From contig NC_083586.1 of NCBI RefSeq assembly GCF_027579695.1, positions 9,486,001 to 9,550,000 of the forward strand: a DNA stretch of 64,000 bases, written 5' to 3'. Source of the stretch: Neoarius graeffei (Eukaryota; Chordata; Actinopteri; Siluriformes; Ariidae). This document shows, piece after piece, positions 10,873 to 22,177 of this stretch. The translations under genes were made by a program, and so were the position numbers. Position 1 is the first letter of the stretch; each line of letters begins with the position of its first letter. The notes beneath the pieces are model-generated. The model worked only from the letters and a program-made list of their open reading frames with translations. It had not been told where the DNA came from and ran no database searches.

Positions 10873-12621
10873 ATGAGACACGCTTTGAGTGGTAATGGAA
10901 GTCTGCCAGAAGATTGGGATATGACTGCTATACTAGTAAGAGAGGCAGCAAGGAAGGTGCTAGGGTGGTCATTGGGAAGGAGGAAGGAAGACAAGGAGAC
11001 ATGGTGGTGGAACAAAGAAGTGCAGGAAATTATAAAAGAGAAGAGGCTAGCAAAGAAGAATTGGGATGATCAGAGAGATGAGGAAAGCAGGTGGTTATAC
11101 AGAGAGACGAGACAGAAGGCAAAAAGAGTGGTAATGAAGGTGAAAGTAGATGTATACCAGGAGTTATACGAAAGACTGGAGACCAAAGAAGGAGAGAAAG
11201 ACCTGTACAGACTAGCTAGGCAGAGAAACAGGGAAGTGAGAGATGTACAGCAGGTAAGAGTGATGAAAGATGTAAATGGAAATGTGCTGACAAAGAAAGA
11301 GAGTGTATTAAGAAGGTGGAAAGAGTACTTTGATGAGGAGAATCCTAGAGAGAAAAGGTCAGATTCGTTGGAGAAAGTAAATCAGGAAGCAGAGTTGATT
11401 AGTAAGGATGAGGTGAGGGCAGCCATGAAAAGAATGAAGACTGGGAAAGGAGTCGGACCAGATGGTATCCCGATTGAGGCTTGGAGATGTTTGGGTTGTA
11501 TGGCTGTGGAGTTCCTAATGCGATTGTTTAATAAGATCCTAGAGAATGAGGAAATGCCAAATGAATGGAGAAAGAGTGTGCTAGTCCCAATATACAGGAA
11601 TAAGGGAGATGTACAGAGCTGCAGTAATTACAGAGAGATAAAATTGATGAGCCACACCATGAAGTTATGGGAAAGGGTATTGGAGGTGAGGTTGAGAAGA
11701 GAGGTAGTAATCTGTGAACAGCAGTACAGGTTTATGCCAAGAAAGAGCACATCGGATGCAATTTTTGCTTTAAGAAGGTTAATGGAAAAATACAGGGAAA
11801 GCCAGAGAAAGCTATATTGTGTGTTTGTAGACCTGGAGAAGGCATATGATCGAGTGCCGAGAGATGAGTTATGATATTGTATGAGAAAGTGTGGAGTGAA
11901 TGAGAAGTATATTGGAGTGGTGCAAGACATGTATGAGAACAGTGAAACAACAGTGAGGTGTGCACTTAGAATGGCTGAATGGGTTAAGGTGAAGGTGGGA
12001 CTTCATCAAGGATCTGCTTTGAGTCCTTTCTTGTTTGCCATAGTGATGGATAGTTTGACAGACGAAATGAGGCAAGAGTCACCATGGAACATGATGTTTG
12101 TGGGTGATATTATGATATGTGATGAAAGTTGAAAGGAGGTTGAGCTGGGTTTGGAGAGATGGAGGTATGCATTGGAACAGAGAGGAATGAAGGTCAGCAG
12201 TAGCAAAACAGAATACATGTGCATCAGTGAGAATGGGGATGAGAGTGTAGTGAAGATGCAAGGAGTAGACGTAAAGAAAGTTGGTGAATTCAAGTACCTG
12301 GGGTCAACTGTGCAGGAAAATGGGGGCTGTGATAGTGAGGTGAGAAAGAGAGTGCAGGCAGGGTGGAGCAGTTGGTGAAGGATTTCGGGAGTCATTTGTG
12401 ACAGGAAAGTCCCAGCAAAAGTGAAAGCTAAGATGTATAAGACAGTAGTGAGACCAGATGCGATGTTTGGATTGGAGACAGTACCTTTAACGAAGAGACA
12501 GGAGGCAAAGTTGAAAGTGGTGGAGTTGAGGATGTTAAGGTTTGCAATGGGAGTGACAAGGTTGGACAGGATAAGGAACGAGTACATCAGAAGGACAGCA
12601 CATGTGGAGAGCTTAAGCTAA
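10873..12621 (+). pseudogene. RTE LINE reverse transcriptase, stops and altered active site
   Basis: One frame runs through the RT fingers and palm with GKGVGPDGIPIEAW, VFVDLEKAYDRVPRDEL and GLHQGSALSPFLFAIVMD, followed by a thumb region with FKYLGSTVQENGG. It is interrupted by TGA at 11872, 12130 and 12376. The catalytic box that should be F-A-D-D reads F-V-G-D (about 12096), so the first metal-binding aspartate is lost. The 3' coding end continues in another frame to a stop at 12843, with the typical CGDP ending. This is an inactive relic. Confidence 0.9.
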
Positions 12622-12845
12622 GAGAGATAAGACTGAGATGGTATGATCACATCCTGAGAAGAGATGCAGAGCATGTTGGAAGGAGAATATTGAGGATGGA
12701 GCTGCCAGGCACACAAAAACGAGGAAGGCCAAAGAGGAGATACATGGATGTGGTGAGAGAGGACATGAAAGTGGCAGGTGTGGTCGAGAAGGATGCGGAA
12801 GACAGGGAGCAATGGAGACAAAAGATCCACTGTGGCGACCCCTAA
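12622..12845 (+). pseudogene. RTE LINE C-terminal segment
   Basis: In frame 3 after a one-base shift it reads RWYDHILRRD and later DVVREDMKVAGVVEKDAEDR, ending IHCGDP before TAA at 12843. This is the conserved tail of RTE-type ORFs. It is separated from the RT frame only by the shift near 12615. Confidence 0.8.
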
Positions 12846-12891
12846 TTGGGAGCAGCCAAAAGAAGAAGAAGAAGTCAGCAACATGTTTCAA

Positions 12892-13329
12892 AAAAGTTGA
12901 GACAGGGGCATGTTTACCACTGTGTTGCATCACCTCTACTTTTAACAACACTCTGTAAATGTTTGGGAACTGAGGAGACCAATTACTGTAGTTTTGAAAG
13001 GGAACTGTTGTCTCATTCTTGCCTGATATACAATTTCAGTTGTTCAACAGTTCTGGGTCTCCTTTGTCATATTTTACACTTCATAATGCGCCAGATACAA
13101 GTCTGGAGTGCAGGCAGGCTAGTTTAGCACCCCGACTCTTTTACTATGCAGCCATGCAGTTTTAATATGTGCAGAAAGTGGTTTGGCATTGTCTTACTGA
13201 AAGAAGGAAGGCCATCCCTGAAAAAGATTTTGTCTGGATAGCACCATATTGCTCTAAAACATGTATATACCATTCATCATTCATGATGCCTTCCCTGATG
13301 TATAAGATACCCATGTCATGTGCACTAAT
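12892..13329. repeat. Unclassified interspersed repeat, middle segment
   Basis: Continuation of the repeat begun at 9551, resuming right after the LINE target duplication (aaaagttgagacaggggc). Non-coding. It ends at the Gmr1-like element's TSD gcacc (13330-13334). Confidence 0.65.
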
Positions 13330-13334
13330 GCACC

Positions 13335-13516
13335 TGTGGCAGCGGGGGCGTGGTCAAGCGTCGGTCTGTGAATGGAGGGCGGAGTCAGGGAAGGTGAGTG
13401 GCAGAATCACTACACCTGATGTTAGTTAACCTGTGTTTGTGTGTCTTCCCCAGTGACCATGCCCTATAAAAAGGAGAGAGAGAGCAGAGGAAGCAGACTG
13501 TCCTCAACCAGAAGGC

Positions 13517-13569
<53 letters not shown>

Positions 13570-13702
13570 TGTGAGAGCAGTAGATAACAGCTGAAAAGCT
13601 TCCATATTAATCATCACTGAAAAGTGTAAAAATAAAGAGTTTGAGAACTCAGTTCTGGCCTGCCGTGCTTCTGTGCTCCACCCAACCTAAACGATTGCAA
13701 CA
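13335..13702 (+). repeat. 5' LTR of Gmr1-like element
   Basis: Begins tgtggcagc and ends gattgcaaca. It has a TATA box (ccctataaaaagg, about 13462), a (GT)n run at 13517-13569 that makes it longer than the 3' LTR, and a poly(A) signal aataaa near 13632. Confidence 0.93.
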
Positions 13703-13703
13703 G

Positions 13704-13721
13704 TGGTGCCGAAACCCAGGA
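13704..13721 (+). other. Primer binding site, tRNA-Phe type
   Basis: The bases tggtgccgaaacccagga lie one base after the 5' LTR. They are the complement of the 3' end of vertebrate tRNA-Phe as I know it (ending UCCCGGGUUUCGGCACCA), with one difference. Confidence 0.85.
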
Positions 13722-13747
13722 TCTGGAGTACAGAAGAGAACAGCCTC

Positions 13748-14703
13748 ATGGAGTCCTCCCCCTTCAAGGACCTGATCCATGCCCTCGCCATGGCCCAACA
13801 GAGCCAGCACCAGGCGCTGGTCACCCTCTGGAAGGAGCAGGAAGAACGGTTTGAAGCCCTGGTGCTGGCGCGGCAGGAAGACCGCCAGGCATTCCGGCAC
13901 CTGCTTGCATTGGCGAGGTCCACCATCACCACTGCCGCGGACCCTCCCCACCTCACCCTAACGAAGATGGGTCCACACAATGACCCCGAAGCCTTCCTCG
14001 CTCTGTTTGAGCAAGCAGGAGAGGCGTGGGGTTGGCTGGTGGAACAGCGCGCGGCGCGCCTCCTTCCCCTGCTAACGGGCGAGGCGCAGCTGGCCATGCT
14101 ACAGCTCCCTGCTGACAGCTGGCTGGCCTATGCTGACCTACACAGGGCTGTCCTCCAATGTGTGGGGCACACCCCGGAGCAGCAATGGCAGTGCTTCTGC
14201 ACGCTGTGCCTGGAGGAGGTCGGCCAGCCATTCACTTTTGGCCAGCAACTCTGGGACGCCTGCCGGCGGTGGCTGAGGGCTGACAACCATGACGCCGAGG
14301 GAATCCTCAACCTGGTGGCGCTGGAACAGTTCATCGCCCAACTTCCAGAAGGAGCAGTGGAGTGGGTCCAGTGCCGTCGCCCGGTGTCGCTGGATCAGGC
14401 CATCGAGCTGGCGGAGGACCATATGGCGGCTGTTCTGATGGCAGAACAGTGCGTCTCCTCTTCTCCCCTCTCTTCTCTCTCTCCCCTTCTGTTTCTCGTC
14501 CTCACCCCATTCCCTCACCGCGGAGGTGGGGGCCGGCTCCACCCCAGCTGGCCCACTGCACCCACGGTGCCCTACCGTTTCCTACTTCCATGTCTGTGTT
14601 TTTCCCCCCTCAGGTGAGTGAGCTCCGAAACACCGGTGCAGAGAGAGAGCCTGGGCCAGTTTGCTGGCGCTGCGGGGAGCCGGGGCACCTCCAGCATCAG
14701 TGC
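13748..14703 (+). pseudogene. Gmr1-like gag, SCAN-like domain and CCHC knuckle
   Basis: From the ATG at 13748 (MESSPFKDLIHAL) one frame runs to about 14460 with a coiled, glutamine-rich start and then a capsid part similar to the SCAN domain: it has a leucine-rich LVALEQFIAQLP, then AVEWVQCRRP and a final AIELAEDHMAA. The sense then moves to frame 1, where a nucleocapsid knuckle CWRCGEPGHLQHQC (C-x2-C-x4-H-x4-C) is seen at 14662-14703. The shift lies in the pyrimidine-rich stretch 14450-14540. SCAN domains of vertebrate zinc-finger proteins are known to derive from this Gypsy group, which fits. Confidence 0.85.
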
Positions 14704-15360
14704 TCGGCGATGGAGGTGGGTGCGGTGTTCTGGATCCCCGATGCACCAGGGACCACCCTCGATCGGGCCGGAGTGTATCGCATACCGGTGAGTATCCAAG
14801 GGGATACGTATTAGGCTTTGGTGGACTCCGGCTGTAATCAGACCTCAATCCACCAAAGCCTGGTGCAAGACTAGGCATTGGGGAGAGCACAATTGGTGAA
14901 GGTGTTGTGTGTGCACGGGGATGTTCACAACTACCCTTTAGTGTCGGTCCACATTCTATTTCGAGGGGAGAAATTTAGTGTAAAGGTGGAGGTTAATCCT
15001 CGCCTTACCCACTCGATAATTTTGGGGACTGATTGGCTGGGATTTCAGGAGCTAATGACTCATTTAGTGAAGAGTGGGCCCTGCCGTAGTTTAGCGGGGG
15101 GAGGTCCCGGTATGGCATTGGTGGGAGCAGCTGTCACAGAGCCGTCTACGTCATCACCGCGTCAGAGTGAGGAGCTGCCGGCTCCTCCTCCCTCTCTCGG
15201 GGAATCCCTCGCGGATTTTCCATTAGAACAGTCACGAGACGAGACTCTGCGGCATGTGTTTGACCAAGTGAGAGTAATCGATGGTCAAATGCTCCAGCCA
15301 AACGCCACCCCGTCCTTCCCCTATTTCTCCATTATGAGGGCCACAGGACATTCAGACTAA
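14704..15360 (+). pseudogene. Gmr1-like aspartic protease
   Basis: In the same frame as the CCHC knuckle, the segment ALVDSGCNQTS contains the aspartic protease D-S-G triad (about 14818-14835), with the flap and the later ILGTDWL segment downstream. TAG codons at 14812 and 14872 interrupt it. The product would have cut the polyprotein during particle maturation. Placed between gag and integrase, as expected for Gmr1 elements. Confidence 0.8.
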
Positions 15361-15379
15361 GGAGCCGATAACACAACTT

Positions 15380-16450
15380 TTGATCCCAAAGAGCCACCGG
15401 GAATTGGTATTCCAGGTGGCTCACTTTAATCCCATGGCTGGACACTTAGGGCAGGATAAGACACTAGCCCGAATAATGGCCCGGTTCTATTGGCCAGGGA
15501 TTCGCGGCAATGGCCGTAGGTGGTGTATGGCGTGCCGCAAATGCCAGTTAGTAAATCCAACGGCCATTCCAAAAGTGCCTTTGCGCCCTCTACCATTAAT
15601 CAAGACCCCATTCGAAAGAATTGGGATGGATCTTGTCGGGCCATTAGCTCAGTCAACACGAGGGTATTGCTTTATTTTAGTTCTGGTGGACTATGCAACG
15701 TGATATCCGGAAGCAGTGCCGCTTTGCAATATCTCCGCACGTAGTATTGCGGAAGCACTCTTCCACGTCATCTCCCAAGTCGGAATCCCCAAAGAGATTC
15801 TGACTGATCAAGGCACTACGTTTATGTCACACACACTGAGCGAACCGTATGGGTTACTGGGAATCAAGCCGATCTGCACCAGCATTTATCACCCACAAAC
15901 GGACGGTTTAGTCGAACAGTTTAATCGCACCCTCAAAAACATAATTAAAAAATTTGTAAGCGAGGATGCACGTAACTGGGATAAATGGCTTGAGCCCCTG
16001 CTTTTTGCAGTGCGAGAGGTCCCACAAGCCTCCACGGGGTTCTACCCATTCGAATTATTATATGGGTGTAAGCCGCGTGGCATCCTAGGTGTGCTGTGGG
16101 AAAATTGGGAGGAGGGACCTTCACAGAGCAAAAACGAAATTCAATACATTATTGGCCTGCGCGCAAAACTCCACACACTCACACACCTAACCCAGAAGAA
16201 TTTGCGGCAGGCTCAAGAACGGCAAATCCACCTGTACGACAGGGGCACATGCCTTAGGGAGTTCGCACCGGGAGATAAAGTGTTCGTGCTGTTGCCCATG
16301 TCGAGCTCCAAATTGATCGCCAAGTGGCAAGGACCCTTTGAGGTCACACGGTGAGTCGGGGACGTCGACTATGAAGTGCAGCGAACGGACAGGGGTGGGG
16401 CGTTACAGATTTACCACCTCAATCTGTTAAAACTTTGGAACGAGGAGGTC
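15380..16450 (+). pseudogene. Gmr1-like integrase, located upstream of RT
   Basis: An H-H-C-C zinc module is visible (GHLGQDKTLARIMARFYWPG, then CMACRKC), followed by the DDE core: aspartate in IGMDLVGPL, aspartate in ILTDQGTTF and glutamate in DGLVEQFNRT. The frame holds through 16450 apart from TGA at 15701 and 16352, both at positions where CGA arginine would fit, suggesting CpG decay. The chain joins copies into target DNA in active relatives. Its position 5' of RT is the diagnostic oddity. Confidence 0.88.
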
Positions 16451-17985
16451 CCCGTGGCGTTGGTGTCGGTGGTTCCAGAGAAGGCAGAGCTGGGGCCGGA
16501 GGTTCAAAAAGTAAAACTGACATCGCCCACCGCTCCGGTCCCCTGTGGAGACCACCTCTCTCCGAACCAACTCACAGAGGTCGCCCAGTTGCAGACAGAA
16601 TTTTCTGATGTATTCTCGCCCCTGCCCGGCCGCACCCACTTCATAGAACACCACATTGAGACGCCCCCGGGGGTGGTAGTGCGCAGCCACCCTTACAGAC
16701 TGCCCGAACACAAAAAAAGGTGGTTCAGGAAGAACTCGAGGCCATGCTCAACATGGGCATCGTTGAGGAGTCCCATAGTGACTGGAGCAGCCCGGTGGTC
16801 TTGGTTCCCAAGGCCAGTGGGTCAGTCCGGTTCTGTGTGGACTACAGAAAAGTCAATGTGGTGTCTAAATTTGATGTGTACCCAATGCCTCGTATTGACA
16901 AGTTGCTTGATCGACTAGGCACGGCTCATTTTTATTCGACACTGGATTTGACAAAGGGATATTGGCAGATCCCCTTGACTCCATTATCCTGAGAGAAAAT
17001 GGCCTTTTCCACACCATTTGGCTTACACCAGTTTGTCACGCTTCCTTTTGGGCTGTTTGGGGCGCCTGCTACGTTCCAGCGGCTTATGGATAGGGTCCTC
17101 AGCCCCCATGCCACCTATGCGGCCGCATACCTCGACGACATTATTATTTATAGTAATGACTGGCCGCAGCATTTACAACACCTGAGGGCCGTCCTTAGGT
17201 CGCTGAGGTGAGCGGGTCTCACAGCCAATCCGAAGAAGTGTGCGATTGGGCGGGTGGAAGTACGGAATCTGGGCTTCCACTTAGGCAATGGGCAGGTGCA
17301 TCCCCAAATTAATAAGACAGCAGTGATTGCGGCCTGCCTGAGGCCCAAGACCAAAAAGGGGGTGAGACGGTTCCTGGGGCTGGCTGGCTACTATCGTAGG
17401 TTTATACCTAATTATTTGGATGTCACCAGCCCACTGACTGATAAAACTAAAAAGGGGGCACCAGATCCGGTCCAGTGGATGGAGCAATGCCAGCAGGCTT
17501 TCTCTGAGGTAAAGGCTGCACTGTGTGGGGGGCCACTATTACACTCCCCTGACTTCACTCTCCCCTTTGTTTTGCAGAGGGATGTGTCGGACAGGGGGCT
17601 GGGGGCCTTTCTGTCCCAGGAGGTGGAGGGGGAGGACCACCCAGTGCTGTACATCAGCAGGAAGCTGTCGGTGCGTGAGGGCCGCTACAGCACTATAGAG
17701 AAGGAGTGCCTTGCCATCAAGTGGGCAGTCCTCGCCCTCCGTTACTACCTACTGGGATGCCCTTTCACCCTCTGTTCAGACCACGCACCCCTCCCGTGGC
17801 TCCACCGCATGAAGGATGCCAATGCGTGGATCACCCGTTGGTATCTGGCACTCCAGCTGTTTAAGTTCAAGGTGATCCACAGGCCAGGGGCACAGATGGT
17901 CCTGGCGGACTTCCTCTCCCGTCAAGGTGGGGGGGGTTGGCTGCAGGCCAGACGGCTCCCCGGCCTGAGTTGGGCGGTGGGGGTA
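16451..17985 (+). pseudogene. Gmr1-like reverse transcriptase and RNase H
   Basis: After a linker (VFSPLPGRTHF) a shift in the A run at 16711-16717 moves the sense to frame 1. RT motifs follow: MGIVEESHSDWSSPVVLVPK, FCVDYRKVN, DLTKGYWQIPL, LPFGLFGAPATFQRLMD and the catalytic AAYLDDIIIY (about 17122-17151). RNase H is seen from about 17440 with the aspartate in RDVSDRGLGAFL, glutamate in STIEKECLA and aspartate in CSDHAPL. TGA stops at 16990 and 17209 break it. A G-rich polypurine tract (about 17971-17983) precedes the 3' LTR. Confidence 0.9.
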
Positions 17986-18315
17986 TGTGGCAGCAGGGGC
18001 GTGGTCAAGCGTCGGTCTGTGAACGGAGGGCGGAGTCAGGGAAGGTAAGTGGCAGAATCACTACACCTGATGTTAGTTAACCTGTGTTTGTGTGTCTTCC
18101 CCAGTGACCACACCCTATAAAAAGGAAAGAGAGAGCAAAGGAAGCAGACTCTCCCCAACCAGAAGGCTTGTGTGTGTGTGTCTGTGAGAGCAGTAGATAA
18201 CAGCTGAAAAGCTTCCATATTAATCATCACTTAAAAGTGTAAAAATAAAGAGTTTGAGAACTCAGTTCTGGCCTGCTGTGCTTCTGTGCTCCACCCACCC
18301 TAAACGACTGCAACA
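17986..18315 (+). repeat. 3' LTR of Gmr1-like element
   Basis: Matches the 5' LTR over its length with scattered differences and lacks most of the (GT)n expansion (330 against 368 bases). It ends gactgcaaca before the TSD gcacc. Confidence 0.93.
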
Positions 18316-18320
18316 GCACC

Positions 18321-18440
18321 CTCACACCATCATAGATGCTGGCTTTTGAACTATGCACTGATAACAAGCCAGATGGTCCCTCTCCTCTTTAGCCTGGAGG
18401 ATGTACAAAGCTTAGGCACATTTTCCTTCCCATGAATTTC
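18321..18440. repeat. Unclassified interspersed repeat, right segment
   Basis: Third piece of the repeat begun at 9551, resuming after the Gmr1 TSD (cctcacaccatcatagatgc). Its end is not clear. Confidence 0.5.
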
Positions 18441-19405
18441 TCCTTCCTTGTCACTATCGTAGTTCATCGACTGAATTAAAGATCATGAATGGAGGCAATG
18501 ATTTCTTTGTCTATTATGGAAATGAGAGAGGTTACCGGTGCATCGTTTTCAATGTCCACCCACTGACTCTCTATGTTTTCTAAATTTTCACCATTTGGTT
18601 CATTCATGTGTTATAAATCACCAATGATGTCATGAATGTTGCACCCCGGGGCTGGGCGGGGGGATAAATACACTGCTGGTGCATTTTAACTCAGTATTGT
18701 TTAGCTGTATCAGCAGTCATTTCATCCTTATACTGATCCTTTGACCACCGTTCTCAGTAATTGTTAGTGATCAACACTTCAACTAGGCCAATTATGCTTT
18801 TGTTTATGGCATGAACATGAATTATTAACTTGATTGTGGACTCAATTGTTTATTGTTTGCCTCTGGTGGAAGTGGAATGCATGGCTCAGTGTGTCATGTA
18901 AGCAGGTGAATGATGGATGTAATTGCAGGAAGAGTGCTTATTTACAAACAGTTCAAAAACATAAGACAAAGACAGAGTCTTGAAACAGGTAATGGACAAG
19001 TGAGGCATAAACAGAATGGTGGACGCAAAGACAAAAGACAGAGTCTGAATTTGCAAAGCAAAGTCAAAACCAGAAAAGCAATACACAGATACAAGGTTTG
19101 GTAATGTGAGACACTGGGTACAGTGCGTATACTTCGCCAAGTCTGTGTTTTTAGAGTGTGCTTAAAAGTGCATGCTGTGATTGTGCTCTAATCCAGAACA
19201 GGTGAATGGTAATTAGTCCTAATGGCACTGTGCACTCCGTGTGAACATGTATGGACGTGACACAGTGATTTTTTTTTTGAAGACTCATTGTCACTAAAGG
19301 TGGGGGACACGAACTTAGTTCATTATCTGCAAAAGTTCATAGTCAAAGAGTTTGTTATAGTAGGATTGCAGTGTATTATGAATACTAGAGACTATCATGT
19401 GCAGG
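18441..19405. other. Unannotated intergenic stretch
   Basis: Mixed AT-rich sequence with a GC-rich patch (ccccggggctgggcgggggg, near 18643). No conserved frame, RNA or element end that I recognise. The short open frames look like chance. Confidence 0.5.
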
Positions 19406-19582
19406 TACACTCTCAGAAAATAAAGTACATTATTGCACCTTCAGGGGTACAACAGCTTGTCACTGGGTCAGTACCTGTAAGGTATTCCTACCCTTTATGT
19501 TCTGCTTGGGAACATATACAGTATGTACCTTTTTGCTAAATGTTGCTAGATGCTAAATGTAACCTTGAGGTTTAATAATGAG

Positions 19583-21522
19583 CAGAGGTGGGTAGTAACG
19601 CGCTACATTTACTCCGTTACATTTACTTGAGTAACTTTTTGGATGAATTGTACTTGTAAGAGTAGTTTTAATGCAGCATACTTTTTACTTTTACTTGAGT
19701 ATATTTGTGAAGAAGAAGTGGTACTTTTACTCCGTTACATTGGCCTATATTCTGCTCATTACTCGCTACTTTATTTTTACTGATCCGTGCAATGTGTGGT
19801 CTGTTTGTTTATGTTTTGTCGAGACTTCCAGCAGAAGCTCTGTCACATGACAGCATCTCACCGATCAAATGTAGCAGCCAGAGCCATAGTGGGAGGAGCT
19901 ATGGTTTAACTCCATTTCGCCAATCAAACAGAGCCAAGCCGCCGCGCGCGCCCGCACACAAAATTCCCGCGGCAAGACCAGTCCAGGTGGAAAAGAGCAC
20001 GGGAGCAGAAGAAAATGGCAGAGACAACGGCCAGCGTTTCTCATTAAGCCGAAGAGGCACACCCCTGGCTACACATACAAACCATGTTCACTCTCCAAAC
20101 AACAAAAAATAATAGTTATGTTATGCGGTGTCACGTGTCTCCCCAAACCAGTGGACGTTTCAGCTTATAAAAACTCAACGTCGAATTTGAGGAAACACAT
20201 TGAGGTAAGTAGGCTCCTGGTATGTGCTTTTGGCTGTCTTCGTAGGCAGACGTTAGCCCTGTTGTAACATCATAAATAACTGCAAAATACATTGTTTTGT
20301 GGAAAATTTCGTATTGACGCACTGCGGCCTCAGACGGCAAAATAACACACACACACACACACCAGAGAACCAAGAAATAAAACTACAAAAAATCTTCCTA
20401 ACAATCACTTTTTATTGATGTGAAACCAAAAAATGCTCATGAAAATAAGGTTGCTCACCTAATGTCAGCTTCTCAATAGCGTTACAGTTGTACACGGCTC
20501 TGGTCAAAAACTGGGAATGGAAGACTGGTGAAAACTTACTAAATAACAAAACACATAACATATCATTTGTGAAATCTCCATTTTTCAAGCTACCTGTATT
20601 TATTGTGGATTAGAGAGATTTGTGAAGACTTTAGGTGTTTTTTTTTCTGAGATTTGTTTTATTATTTGTCTGCAAGTGTTTGTTCACAAAAGAAAGGGCA
20701 TAAGCTTGTTAGCTTGACCGCTTGCTAGCAATCCCCACCACCACCCAGCCAAGCTGGGCACTGGCAGCTAGTTAGCAATCTTTTTGCTGGTTACTTCCAC
20801 TTGCTAACTCCTCTGCGAGATGGATCCAGTAAACAACTTTTTGGGAGATGAAAGGATTAACATCGTTGATCGCATCTTACAGGATTATTTCCAGTCTTTT
20901 TCGTACGAGGAGATATTACATGTGATGTTCAGCTGCTGTTAAAGCTGAACAGTAACTTCATGGAGTGAACATGCACGCGCACACACACAGTGTTATGGTT
21001 TATGTGCAGACTACCTTTTTCTTCTTTTTCTTTGTAACCTCTACCCATTGTTTTGTTATGTTACTTTGTAAAGATTTAATTAATTAATATTTAATTTATT
21101 ATTGTTTTCACCTGTTCACGGCTAAAAGGTCACAGCTTCACAGTGCAAAATTGAGAGCCAGCTGCTGTTAAAGCTGAACAGTCACTTCATGGAGTGAACG
21201 TGCACGTGCACACACACAGTGTTATGGTTTATGTGCAGACTGCCTTGAGCTTCTTGTTGTTATTGTTAATACACAGAACTACACACACACAGTTTATATG
21301 TGTGAAATATATATGAACTGTCTGCCTGTTATGACATCCTGATCAATAAACAAAAGTTACTCAGCAGTTACTCAGTACTTGAGTAGTTTTTTCACTTAGT
21401 ACTTTTTACTCTTACTCAAGTAATTAATTGGACGACTATTTTTACTTTAACTTGAGTAATATTATTCTAAAGTAACAATACTCTGACTTGAGTACAATTT
21501 TTTGCTACTCTACCCACCTCTG
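19583..21522 (+). mobile_element. hAT-type element, 1.94 kb, internally deleted
   Basis: The ends cagaggtgggtagtaacg and, inward from the right, cagaggtgggtagagtagc are a near-perfect inverted repeat. The 8-bp TSD ataatgag is exact (19575-19582, 21523-21530). Sub-terminal sequence rich in acttgagtaa and ttactc words is present at both ends. One BED-finger exon remains (20015-20204). A segment of about 85 bp is present twice (20929-21012 and 21160-21247), both copies containing aagctgaacagt and cacacacacagtgttatgg. Confidence 0.94.
20015..20204 (+). pseudogene. hAT transposase BED-finger exon, decayed
   Basis: Starting at the ATG at 20015 the coding sense shows NNSYVMRC followed in a shifted frame by YKNSTSNLRKHIE, the end of a BED zinc finger with its histidine helix. 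A splice-donor-like GAG|GTAAGT follows at 20204. An in-frame TAA interrupts the first part and the C-x2-C pair is damaged. The catalytic exon is gone. This is the first coding exon of the deleted autonomous parent. Confidence 0.65.
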
Positions 21523-21597
21523 ATAATGAGCCACAGGGTGAGTGTACCTTGGTGGACAGAAATAGACTTTGACTGTATCCATATTTCTGACAGTGTA

Positions 21598-22177
21598 GTG
21601 ATCAGTACTTGCCCGAAATTCCTGCAGCTCTTTTAATGTTGATTGATGTACGTAATGCAAACAGATGCCAGGATGAAGTTCACAAAAGAAAGAAAAACAA
21701 AGTGTGTCTGCCAAATCTGTCAGGTGGCGTTGTGCCATGAGTGCTTTAAAAATGTCCACTCTGACTGAAAGCATCTTGATTGGTCATACTGCAACTGTTT
21801 TTCAAAAAATTTTAAGTTTTTCATTCGAAATAATTAGATGTGAATATGATCTGTCAAAACATTTCAGAAATACTTTATGATCAATGATTTTACAGAGAAA
21901 ATTTTTAATGCTTCTTATTTTATCATTTGATATTTTTGTGACAGTACTATACAGTAATTAATTTTAAGATCTGATCAACATTTTGGAATTCTTTGATAGT
22001 TTTTAATGCATGTAGTTGTCAATAAGATTTATCCAGTACATTTTTTAATGAATATTTATGATTGAATCCTTTTGACAAAGAATAATATTTAATATTTAAT
22101 GTCTTATTTACAGTGAATTACACTCAATCCAACAAAACATGATACCTTATTTTGACAGTAACACAGTAGTTTAGTTT
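21598..22177. other. AT-rich stretch without recognised features
   Basis: Long runs of A and T with no open frame of note and no repeat that I can match elsewhere in the window. Confidence 0.6.

Larger units (their letters stand above)
9753..12873 (+). mobile_element. RTE-type LINE, near full length, inactive
   Basis: A 3.1-kb non-LTR retrotransposon flanked by the 18-bp direct repeat gtcagcaacatgtttcaa (9735-9752 and 12874-12891). It has an apurinic-type endonuclease, a reverse transcriptase, and a short 3' tail ending in (gaa)n, the RTE pattern. There is no poly(A) tail. The interior has at least four in-frame stops and three frame changes. The region 9753-10119 is a purine-rich 5' part with no reading frame I trust. 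Confidence 0.92.
13335..18315 (+). mobile_element. Gmr1-like Gypsy LTR retrotransposon, degraded
   Basis: Two LTRs (13335-13702 and 17986-18315) and a 5-bp TSD gcacc (13330-13334, 18316-18320) bound a 5.0-kb element. The coding order visible is gag, CCHC knuckle, protease, integrase, reverse transcriptase, RNase H. Integrase before RT is unusual for Gypsy elements and is the known mark of the Gmr1 group first described in Atlantic cod. Several stops and two frame changes make this copy inactive. Confidence 0.93.
19408..21595. mobile_element. TA-flanked MITE, split by a hAT
   Basis: The left end cactctcagaaaataaagta and the right end read inward, cactgtcagaaatatgg, form a short imperfect inverted repeat with TA on both outer sides (19406-19407, 21596-21597). 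Internal words such as ttcaggggtacaa and gtgtaccttggtgga fit a common fish MITE. The hAT at 19583-21522 accounts for most of the length; the MITE itself is about 250 bp. The superfamily is inferred from the TA target only. Confidence 0.65.

Noticed and set aside
10325..12587. Long minus-strand frames opposite the LINE (for example 12006-12587)
   Set aside because: Shadows of the purine-rich LINE coding strand; no independent motif.
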